Assembly (NCBI GenBank): GCA_002068375.1
Contig: MVZL01000024.1
Coordinates: 1-11,108, forward strand
Direction of reading: 5' to 3'
DNA from: Tenericutes bacterium ADurb.BinA155
GTDB taxonomy: Bacteria; Bacillota_I; Bacilli_A; RFN20; CAG-826
Length of the DNA stretch: 11,108 nt
Shown in pieces: positions 1 through 5,401 of the stretch. Position numbers and translations under genes: made by a program. Below the pieces are notes generated by a model that was not told the DNA's origin, did no database searches, and saw nothing but the letters and a program-made list of their open reading frames with translations. Position 1 is the first letter of the stretch. The number at the start of each line of letters is the position of its first letter.

Positions 1-2
1 AC

Positions 3-77
3 AAGCCGTTCCTTAAAAATGATTTACCGGGAACCTTCGTAATTTGTGATCAACATGGCTCTATTGTAGTAGGTTAA
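3..77 (+). CDS. C-terminal end of an unidentified protein (partial)
   Basis: An open plus-strand frame enters from the left edge and ends at TAA (75-77). The visible 24 residues end in TFVICDQHGSIVVG. I do not recognise the family. It is the only plus-strand candidate that is not antisense to a real gene, and it converges on the rpmA operon. The other plus frames at this edge stop early (frame 1 at 40-42, frame 2 at 14-16). A repeat-rich AT region that could be a transposon end follows, so a transposase C-terminus is one possibility, but nothing in these residues proves it. A chance open frame of this length is also possible. Confidence 0.3.
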   Translation, partial: KPFLKNDLPGTFVICDQHGSIVVG

Positions 78-92
78 CCCGCGCGTGTAAAG

Positions 93-284
93 GGTCAAAA
101 GTAAGGGCTTTCAGGATTTTGTTACGTGACAATTTCGCCGATGGCATCGTTTGTTTCGCAAAGTTTCGGAAAAATGTCAAAAACCGAAAAGCACTTTTCT
201 AAAAATAGTCAATGATTGTTTAGGAACCACCGCGGCTTTCATCGAAGTGTCAATCGCAGTTTCCCGTAAGGTTTACTGTCAACA
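93..284 (+). repeat. Cluster of five NGTCAA direct repeats
   Basis: The hexamer NGTCAA occurs five times in the same orientation: GGTCAA 93-98, TGTCAA 175-180, AGTCAA 207-212, TGTCAA 248-253 and TGTCAA 277-282. The last is followed by CA (283-284). Chance would give about 0.2 such sites in this length. The stretch lies between the partial plus-strand frame and the rpmA terminator and holds no credible gene. Spaced TGTCAA-type repeats and a terminal CA are known from ends of IS21-family elements, so an insertion-sequence end is one reading; no element is otherwise visible. Repeated half-sites for a regulator are an alternative. Confidence 0.4.
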
Positions 285-292
285 CTTTTACG

Positions 293-318
293 AAAAAAGC
301 TCCCCCGAAGGAGAGCTT
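293..318 (-). terminator. Intrinsic terminator of the rplU-prp-rpmA operon
   Basis: Read on the minus strand, arms AAGCTCTCC and GGGGAGCTT (9 bp, one T-G wobble) close a stable TTCG tetraloop and run straight into a T tract (298-293). The hairpin begins 20 bases after the rpmA stop codon. On the plus strand the same hairpin is followed by TCATTTTT, so it may also stop transcription coming from the left edge. Confidence 0.9.
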
Positions 319-338
319 CATTTTTCAGGAGCGGCAAA

Positions 339-632
339 TTACTTTGCAGCAGCGACTGGATAGACCGACACTTTGGTTCCGCGCCGACCGACCCGTTCGA
401 ACTTCACAACGCCGGAGATGGTGGCGAATAAGGTATCGTCTCCACCCTTCATGACGTTGAGGCCAGGCTGGACCTTGGTCCCGCGCTGACGATAAAGGAT
501 CGAACCGGCGGTGCAAAGCTGCCCGTCCGATTTCTTGGCGCCTAAGCGGCGTCCGGCCGAGTCACGGCCGTTCTTGGTCGAACCAACGCCTTTTTTGGAA
601 GCGAAGAGTTGAAGATCGAGAATGTATTTCAT
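339..632 (-). CDS. rpmA: 50S ribosomal protein L27 with cleavable N-terminal extension
   Basis: L27 (97 aa) is a large-subunit protein whose N-terminus reaches the peptidyl transferase centre. The core [18 protein letters not shown] and the later RGTKVQPG and [11 protein letters not shown] segments are typical L27. Residues 1-10 ([10 protein letters not shown]) precede ASKKG, the Bacillota-type extension that must be removed before L27 can function; by family knowledge the cut falls between F10 and A11. The usual motif is LQFF; here it is LQLF. The ATG has a good ribosome binding site (AAAGGAAG, around 643-650). It is the last gene of rplU-prp-rpmA, 2 nt after prp. Unlike B. subtilis, spo0B and obg do not follow. 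Confidence 0.97.
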   Translation of the reverse strand: MKYILDLQLFASKKGVGSTKNGRDSAGRRLGAKKSDGQLCTAGSILYRQRGTKVQPGLNVMKGGDDTLFATISGVVKFERVGRRGTKVSVYPVAAAK

Positions 633-634
633 GG

Positions 635-946
635 TTAATTCTTCCTTTCTTTGATCTCGAGGAATCCGTGATTGGACTCTTCGATGGTTTTGAGCTGGAT
701 GATTAAGGTTTCGATCACGGTCTCATCGTGGACGGAGATCGCGGCGGGTGCCACGATGTTCACATCGCCCGAATCAATCTTGATCTGGAAGTCTTCGGAA
801 GTCTCGATGGCATTGCATGCCCCCACCACTACGGCGGAGACCGCCGCGCAGACGAGGTCGTGCCCATAGACGCCGCTATTCGCGTGTCCCTTTACTTCTA
901 AGGAAGCAAAGCCGGCACCCCGATACTCCATAGTAACCTTGATCAT
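635..946 (-). CDS. prp: Ribosomal-processing cysteine protease Prp
   Basis: Prp (YsxB family, 103 aa) is the cysteine protease that removes the N-terminal extension of L27. The catalytic pair is visible in the family signature: H21 in [11 protein letters not shown] and C33 in [10 protein letters not shown], with D30 between them. The first ATG after the rplU stop is chosen as the start ([10 protein letters not shown], matching the usual MIKVT start of the family); a longer frame reaches back to 979 inside rplU but adds non-family residues. The start lies 2 nt past the rplU stop with no clear SD, implying translation coupled to rplU. It sits between rplU and rpmA, beside its substrate's gene, as in other Bacillota. 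Confidence 0.93.
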   Translation of the reverse strand: MIKVTMEYRGAGFASLEVKGHANSGVYGHDLVCAAVSAVVVGACNAIETSEDFQIKIDSGDVNIVAPAAISVHDETVIETLIIQLKTIEESNHGFLEIKERKN

Positions 947-948
947 AA

Positions 949-1257
949 TTAGGCGTTGATCGCTTTGATGACTAAGCAAGTATAGGGCTGACGATGGCCA
1001 ATGGTCTTACGTTCATTGGCTTTAGCCTTGTACTTGAAGACGGTGATCTTCTTGCTGAGGCCCTGCTTCTCGACTTTGGCGACCACGTTAGCGCCGGAAA
1101 CATACGGATTTCCGACCTTGGTGGCTTCCCCGCCGATGAAGAGGACTTTGTCGATGGTCACGTCTTTCCCGGCTTCGGCGTCGAGTTTCTCGACGTAGAT
1201 CTTATCGCCAACAGCGACTTTGATCTGTTTACCACCGGTTTCGATGATTGCGTACAT
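949..1257 (-). CDS. rplU: 50S ribosomal protein L21
   Basis: L21 (102 aa) is a 23S rRNA-binding large-subunit protein. The start [18 protein letters not shown] and the C-terminal [14 protein letters not shown] segment ([12 protein letters not shown], residues 82-93) are diagnostic. The length is normal for the family. The ATG is preceded by AAGGAGG (1271-1265) at a 7-nt spacing, a near-perfect SD. It is the first gene of rplU-prp-rpmA and follows a structured leader of about 100 nt, consistent with autogenous control of L21/L27 synthesis known in Bacillota. Confidence 0.97.
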   Translation of the reverse strand: MYAIIETGGKQIKVAVGDKIYVEKLDAEAGKDVTIDKVLFIGGEATKVGNPYVSGANVVAKVEKQGLSKKITVFKYKAKANERKTIGHRQPYTCLVIKAINA

Positions 1258-1292
1258 GTCTTTTCCTCCTTTTGGTTTGCTTAACGATGACT

Positions 1293-1359
1293 CGCTAGGA
1301 AGGCTCGGCCCTATTGCAGCCGGATTGGTTACCTTTTTTAGGCGGTTGCGCCCTAAGCG
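1293..1359 (-). promoter_or_regulatory. Structured rplU leader (candidate L21 autoregulatory leader)
   Basis: The untranslated region before rplU can fold into a closed domain. On the minus strand CGCTTAGG (1359-1352) pairs with CCTAGCG (1299-1293), seven pairs with one bulged T. Inside it GGCT and AGCC (1322-1303) close a small hairpin. The 5' arm can instead pair locally, TTAGG (1356-1352) with CCTAA (1341-1337), so two folds compete. L21 leaders are a known class of ribosomal-protein leaders upstream of rplU in Bacillota; I assign this one by position and structure, not by matching a consensus. No convincing promoter was found; TATAGT (1382-1377) could be a -10 but lacks a good -35. Confidence 0.45.
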
Positions 1360-1383
1360 GAGGCGACAACGTGATTACTATAC

Positions 1384-1410
1384 CCCGCGAGTTCCCTAAA
1401 GGGAAGCGGG
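1384..1410 (-). other. Stable hairpin between antitoxin-like gene and rplU leader
   Basis: Beginning 4 bases after the antitoxin-like stop codon, the minus strand reads CCCGCTTCCC, a TTTA loop, GGGAA, a bulged CTC and GCGGG: a 10-bp stem. No T tract follows, so it is not a standard intrinsic terminator. It may protect the upstream mRNA's 3' end, act as an inefficient terminator, or be part of the rplU leader. Confidence 0.5.
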
Positions 1411-1414
1411 AAAT

Positions 1415-1660
1415 TCAGGCCGTTCCGCCCTTCGGAGGATTTAGAATTGCCTCCGCGGGAACGCCTAGGGACGCCCCATAGGCCGCAAAGACCGATAGCA
1501 TCGGAAGAAATCGCTCAAAATCCATGAAAACATAGGCGGGAACGCCCCGCTTTGTGATCACGACCGGCCCGACGAGTTTCGCGTGATTCGCCCACTCTTC
1601 ATAGTGCACGATGAACGAAGCCTCGTCGATCATGCTTAAGCTCCCGGCGAACTCTTTCAT
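1415..1660 (-). CDS. Phd/YefM-like antitoxin, no partner toxin seen
   Basis: An 81-residue protein with a Phd/YefM-type core: a short N-terminal strand and helix (residues 7-30), then GPVVITKRGVPAYVFMDFERF (split about residues 31-51), which matches the antitoxin pattern PVxITRRGxPxAVLxxxEEY. Such proteins bind operator DNA through the N-terminal domain and neutralise a toxin through the C-terminal tail. The ATG overlaps the radC stop (ATGA), so translation is coupled; an AAGGAG (1677-1672) lies 11 nt upstream within a CTCCTT/AAGGAG palindrome. No RelE, YoeB, Doc or PIN-type toxin follows; the next gene is rplU. It may be an orphan antitoxin or a domesticated regulator. Function is inferred from fold resemblance only. 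Confidence 0.65.
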   Translation of the reverse strand: MKEFAGSLSMIDEASFIVHYEEWANHAKLVGPVVITKRGVPAYVFMDFERFLPMLSVFAAYGASLGVPAEAILNPPKGGTA

Positions 1661-2328
1661 AGCAAATGGCTCTCCTTAAAGGAGTAATAACCTTGGCTCC
1701 CCATCACGATGTGATCCCGCAAGGTGATTCCTAAGCTTTTGGTCTCGGTCGCTAACTGCAAGGTCTTCTTGATGTCCTCCTCCGAAGGCAAAGGATTCCC
1801 CGAGGGATGGTTATGAGCCAAGATATAGGACGAAGCATAGTTCACTAAAAGCTCGACCACGAGCTTCTTTTTCGGAATTTCAAATGCGGAGGAAGAACCG
1901 GGCTCGAGTTGGCGTTCTTTGATGATTTCGCCTTTATGATTCAAGATCAAAAGGACCAAGCCTTCCTCCGCGTGCTCTCCCTGGTGGTAACGGGCGTAGA
2001 CCTCGGACGCCGAAAGGCTATTCGCCGATTCGATGAACGCGGCTTTTTCTAAGCGTTTACTGAGTTCAAAGACCGCGCTGATCTGTAAGGCTTTCACCTT
2101 CGAGAGCCCCGGGCTTTGGGCGATCGAAAGATAAGGGGCTTCGCTAAGATGCACTAGGCCATGGAAATCGCCGAGCAACCGGTGAGCGATCTCTAAAGCG
2201 GAATGCCCTTCAACCCCACTTCCGATGATGAGGGCGAGCAACTCGGCGATATCAAGGCTTTCGACCCCATGGGCACAGGCTTTTTCCCGGGGCCGCGACT
2301 CCGGAAGCAAACTTTGGATTTTCGCCAT
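1657..2328 (-). CDS. radC: RadC family JAB/MPN-domain protein
   Basis: A 223-residue RadC-family protein of normal length. The N-terminus has the RPREK signature (residues 12-16) and a helix-hairpin-helix-like region (about 25-90), followed by the JAB/MPN metalloprotease-like domain with AHNHPSGNPLPSEED, giving metal ligands H172, H174 and D185 and a likely conserved E121/E122. Where relatives have a GTxxxSxVxPRE segment this protein has GSSSAFEIPKKK, a modest divergence. The biological role of RadC remains unsettled; early DNA-repair claims were withdrawn. The ATG begins 3 nt after the small membrane peptide's stop and the stop overlaps the antitoxin-like start. B. subtilis also keeps radC between valS and rplU. 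Confidence 0.92.
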   Translation of the reverse strand: MAKIQSLLPESRPREKACAHGVESLDIAELLALIIGSGVEGHSALEIAHRLLGDFHGLVHLSEAPYLSIAQSPGLSKVKALQISAVFELSKRLEKAAFIESANSLSASEVYARYHQGEHAEEGLVLLILNHKGEIIKERQLEPGSSSAFEIPKKKLVVELLVNYASSYILAHNHPSGNPLPSEEDIKKTLQLATETKSLGITLRDHIVMGSQGYYSFKESHLL

Positions 2329-2331
2329 CGC

Positions 2332-2514
2332 TTATTTCCACTCGAAGGCATAACCGCCCGGGAGTTTCGCCGAGCCATGGGGGCTCCGGAAAAGCTTATA
2401 GACCACCACCGCAACGATCGCGATCGCTAGAATCGCCAACACCGCCCCGAGGGTGATGGCTTCCCCGACCCGGATCGATGCCATCTCCCTTTCATCCAAT
2501 AAGACACTCTCCAT
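2332..2514 (-). CDS. Small single-pass membrane peptide with double-glycine-like leader
   Basis: Sixty residues that I do not recognise as a named family. Residues 6-17 (LDEREMASIRVG) align with the double-glycine leader consensus LSxxELxxIxGG of bacteriocin and pheromone precursors, except that VG replaces GG. Residues 20-38 form one very hydrophobic helix (ITLGAVLAILAIAIVAVVV), followed by a basic YKLFR and a tail ending KLPGGYAFEWK. The ATG has a very strong SD (TAGGAGGTC, 2546-2538 on the plus strand's mirror arm, see the terminator entry) 6 nt away. It lies between valS and radC, 3 nt before radC. It may be a peptide precursor or simply a small membrane protein; no C39 peptidase/ABC exporter or immunity gene is in the window. 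Confidence 0.7.
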   Translation of the reverse strand: MESVLLDEREMASIRVGEAITLGAVLAILAIAIVAVVVYKLFRSPHGSAKLPGGYAFEWK

Positions 2515-2546
2515 AAAAAAGACCTCCTACTTTTATATAGGAGGTC
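2515..2546 (-). terminator. Intrinsic terminator after valS that contains the SD of the next gene
   Basis: On the minus strand GACCTCCTA (2546-2538) and TAGGAGGTC (2529-2521) form a perfect 9-bp stem around an 8-nt loop, directly followed by six Ts (2520-2515) and then the ATG of the small peptide. It starts 23 bases after the valS stop. The 3' arm holds AGGAGGTC, the only SD for the small peptide, so the hairpin would both stop valS transcripts and hide the ribosome binding site. No good promoter was found between valS and the peptide. Confidence 0.85.
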
Positions 2547-2569
2547 AAAAGCCATTTGGGACCGAAAAG

Positions 2570-5146
2570 TTATAGAACCTCCAGCCGAGCCAAGACGTCA
2601 TCGAGCTTTTTTCGGTTCTCGGCGAGTTTGCTCTTTTCGAGATCGAGCTTCTCTTTCGGGGCTTTAGCGACGAAGCCAGGATTGGAAAGCATCTTCTCGC
2701 CGCGGGCGACTTCAAACTCGAGGCTCTTCTTTTCGATGAGGAGCTTCGCTTTTAATTCGGCCGGATCGATATCTTGCTCGACGACGAGGGTAAGCCCGCC
2801 ATAAAGGAAGCTATCGCCTTTCGGGGCGAGTTTGCTCACCTTCACCTCGCTAGCGAAGAGGAAACGGGCGAGGTATTCCCCAATCTCCGGGAACGGGGCT
2901 TTCGGCGATAAGGCCAATTTGATCTTCGCGTTCGGGGCTAAGCCATGGCTCGCCTTGTACCCGCGGACATCGCTCAGCATCTTCGCGAGCAGTTTCCCTT
3001 CCTTCTCCGCCTTTTTATCGACGAGGGAAGCGTCAAACTCGGGATAGGATTCAAGCATGATCGAATCTTGATGGCCCGGCAAGCTGCAATACATCTCTTC
3101 GGCGATGAAGGGGCAATACGGATAGATCAAGAGGATGATCTCCTTAATCACCTTGTAGAGGGTGGCTTTGCAAGCCGGCGCATTCTCTTCGTGGGTCAAA
3201 GCGACTTTGCTCATCTCGAGATAATACGAGCAGAAATCGTCATAGACGAAATCGTAGAGGATCGAGGAGGCGGCGCCAAATTGGTAGACTTCCATCTTGG
3301 CCGTGACCTTCTTAATCGTCTCTTCGAGCCGAGTCAAAATGTACTTTTCTAAGGGCCCAAGTGCCTTTTTGTCCAGTTCGGGTTGAAGGTAGTTTTCACC
3401 TAAGGTCATCTCGACGTAGCGGGTCGCGTTCCAAATCTTATTCAGGTAGTTCATGCTCGACTGCATCTTCTCTTCGCTGTAGCGCATGTCCTGCCCGGGG
3501 GTCGAATTGGTCGTGATGAAATAACGCATCGCGTCGACGCCATACTTGGCGATGACATCGATCGGATCGATCCCATTGCCCAAGGACTTGCTCATCTTGC
3601 GGCCCTGCTCATCGCGGATGAGGCCATGGATCACCACTTGCTTAAAGGGGACTTCCCCGGTGAAATGGAGCGAATTGAAGATCATCCGGCTCACCCAGAA
3701 GAAGATGATGTCGTAACCGGTCACGAGGACCGAAGTCGGGAAATAACGCTTGTAATCGGGGCTATCGGTATCGGGCCAGCCCATCGTGCTGAAGGGCCAT
3801 AAGCCCGAAGAGAACCAGGTATCCAAAACATCCTCATCCTGGCGGTAGAGGTTAAGATCCGGCTCTTCCTCGCTCACCAAGACTTCGCCGGTCTTCTTGT
3901 TGTAATAGGCCGGAATCCGGTGGCCCCACCAAAGCTGGCGGGAGACGCACCAATCTTCGACGGTGGACATCCAGCGGGTCAAGACCTTGCTGAAGCGCTT
4001 CGGGAAAAACTCGACCGCGCCGGGGCCTTTTTGCGTCTCAAGCACTTTTTCCGCGAGGGGCTTCATCTTCACGAACCATTGCTTGGAAAGCATCGGTTCC
4101 ACCACCGCGTCGCTCCGCTCGCTATGGCCGACCGAGTGGACGATCTTTTCGATATGATCGAGATGGCCTTGCTCTTTGATCTTTTCGACCAAAGCTTTCC
4201 GGCACTCGTAACGGTCCATCCCTTTGTAGGCGCCCGCGAGCTCATTCATGTGGGCCGAATCATCGAGGACTTTGATGCACTTAAAGCCATATTTCTTGGC
4301 CAAAGCAAAATCGTTCGGGTCATGGGCGGGCGTGCATTTCATCGCCCCGGTCCCAAAGGAAACGTCGACGTAAGAATCCGCCATTAAAGGAAGCTCTTCC
4401 CCGTTCGCGGGGTTAATGACTTTTTTGCCGATCAGGTCTTTGTAGCGTTTGTCCTTCGGATTCACGAAGACCGCGGTATCGCCGAGCATCGTTTCCGGCC
4501 GGGTCGTCGCGACGACGATCTGGCGTTTCGTGCCCACCACATCGTACTTAAAGTAGAAGAATTCGCCTTCGTCGTCCTTATGGACGATTTCGATGTTGCT
4601 AAGGGCGGTCCGTAATTCCGGATCCCAGTTGATGATCCGTTCGCCTTGGTAGATCAATCCTTCGTTATAGAGGGTGACGAAAACGTGCTTGACCGCTTTA
4701 TTTAGGCCGGCGTCGAGGGTGAACCGCTCCCTTGAATAGTCGACCGAAAGGCCGAGCTTCGCCCATTGCTCATGGATGGTTTTTCCATAGGATTCCTTCC
4801 ATTTCCAGGCTTCTTCCAGGAACTTTTCGCGGCCGAGGTCATACCGGGAAATCCCTTGTTCCCGGAGTTTCTGCTCGACTTTCGCCTGGGTGGCGATGCC
4901 CGCGTGGTCCATCCCCGGGAGCCAGAGGACATCGTAGCCTTTCATCCGCTTATAACGGGCGATGATGTCGTCGGGGATCGTGTCCATCACGTGGCCGAGG
5001 TGAAGCTTACCCGTCACGTTTGGGGGCGGAATCACGATCGAAAAGGGCTGTTTTGTTTTATCGCCCGCGGTGAAATAACCCGCTTTCACCCAGCGCTCAT
5101 ACTTATCTTTTTCAACCGCGACATGGTCATAGTGCGTTTCGAGCAT
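2570..5146 (-). CDS. valS: Valyl-tRNA synthetase
   Basis: Class I synthetase (858 aa) that charges tRNA-Val in the cytoplasm. The HIGH motif is HLGH at 49-52 within PPPNVTGKLHLGH; KMSKS is at 517-521. The CP1 editing domain shows TTRPETMLGD (214-223) and GTGAMKCTPAHDPND (265-279), which clear mischarged Thr. The C-terminus (about 793-858) is the charged coiled-coil typical of ValRS. The ATG at 5146 is chosen because it has TAGGAGGG (5160-5153) upstream and gives the usual MLETHYDH start; the frame stays open to 5293 but that part is the T-box leader RNA. Length is close to the B. subtilis enzyme (about 880). An intrinsic terminator follows the stop. Confidence 0.97.
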   Translation of the reverse strand: MLETHYDHVAVEKDKYERWVKAGYFTAGDKTKQPFSIVIPPPNVTGKLHLGHVMDTIPDDIIARYKRMKGYDVLWLPGMDHAGIATQAKVEQKLREQGISRYDLGREKFLEEAWKWKESYGKTIHEQWAKLGLSVDYSRERFTLDAGLNKAVKHVFVTLYNEGLIYQGERIINWDPELRTALSNIEIVHKDDEGEFFYFKYDVVGTKRQIVVATTRPETMLGDTAVFVNPKDKRYKDLIGKKVINPANGEELPLMADSYVDVSFGTGAMKCTPAHDPNDFALAKKYGFKCIKVLDDSAHMNELAGAYKGMDRYECRKALVEKIKEQGHLDHIEKIVHSVGHSERSDAVVEPMLSKQWFVKMKPLAEKVLETQKGPGAVEFFPKRFSKVLTRWMSTVEDWCVSRQLWWGHRIPAYYNKKTGEVLVSEEEPDLNLYRQDEDVLDTWFSSGLWPFSTMGWPDTDSPDYKRYFPTSVLVTGYDIIFFWVSRMIFNSLHFTGEVPFKQVVIHGLIRDEQGRKMSKSLGNGIDPIDVIAKYGVDAMRYFITTNSTPGQDMRYSEEKMQSSMNYLNKIWNATRYVEMTLGENYLQPELDKKALGPLEKYILTRLEETIKKVTAKMEVYQFGAASSILYDFVYDDFCSYYLEMSKVALTHEENAPACKATLYKVIKEIILLIYPYCPFIAEEMYCSLPGHQDSIMLESYPEFDASLVDKKAEKEGKLLAKMLSDVRGYKASHGLAPNAKIKLALSPKAPFPEIGEYLARFLFASEVKVSKLAPKGDSFLYGGLTLVVEQDIDPAELKAKLLIEKKSLEFEVARGEKMLSNPGFVAKAPKEKLDLEKSKLAENRKKLDDVLARLEVL

Positions 5147-5166
5147 AAATTGCCCTCCTAAGAAAT

Positions 5167-5198
5167 AAAAAACGCCGGATCCTTCATGGGACGCGGCG
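5167..5198 (-). terminator. T-box leader terminator
   Basis: CGCCGCGTCC (5198-5189) pairs with GGATCCGGCG (5182-5173) around a 6-nt loop, ten positions with one C-C mismatch and one G-T wobble, followed by TTTTTT (5172-5167). It begins next to the T-box end, so forming the antiterminator excludes it. The valS SD lies just downstream. Confidence 0.88.
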
Positions 5199-5346
5199 CG
5201 CGGTACCACCCAATTTCCTAGAGATTCTAGGCGACTCTTCGTCTTAACGGGACGGGCGTTTTCCTCCGATGCTGACTCGCGGCGTTTCCTCACCCCTTCG
5301 CAGTTACCGGGGCTTCCTAGGGGGGAAATTGACCGTTCCCTTCATC
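5167..5346 (-). promoter_or_regulatory. T-box riboswitch sensing tRNA-Val
   Basis: The minus strand carries the canonical T-box AAATTGGGTGGTACCGCG (5216-5199). Upstream, stem I can be traced: base GATG (5346-5343) with CATC (5271-5268), then CGG/CCG, TTTCC/GGAAA and CCCC/GGGG arms around an apical loop near 5310-5298. The specifier loop on the 3' side reads GAGTCAG, placing GTC (valine) at 5276-5274 followed by A. A short stem III (CCTAGA/TCTAGG) sits just before the T-box. Uncharged tRNA-Val should stabilise the antiterminator and switch on valS; charged tRNA leaves the terminator (5167-5198). The codon assignment agrees with the downstream gene. Confidence 0.92.
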
Positions 5347-5401
5347 TTCACTGGAACGGGTCTATTATTGGCTTTTCTCGTCTAAAAAGAAAGAGGAAGC
5401 C

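Noticed and set aside
93..109. CtsR-type heat-shock operator at the first GGTCAAA
   Set aside because: Only one heptad is present; the second half of the tandem pattern is missing and no heat-shock gene follows.
151..363. A 70-codon plus-strand frame across the rpmA terminator
   Set aside because: It spans the terminator hairpin and runs antisense into rpmA, has no SD and no family resemblance.
947..979. Longer prp start inside rplU
   Set aside because: The extra 11 residues are out-of-frame rplU sequence and unlike the family start MIKVT.
5147..5293. A 49-codon N-terminal extension of valS
   Set aside because: The extension is the T-box leader read in frame; the strong SD and the family-type start lie at 5146.
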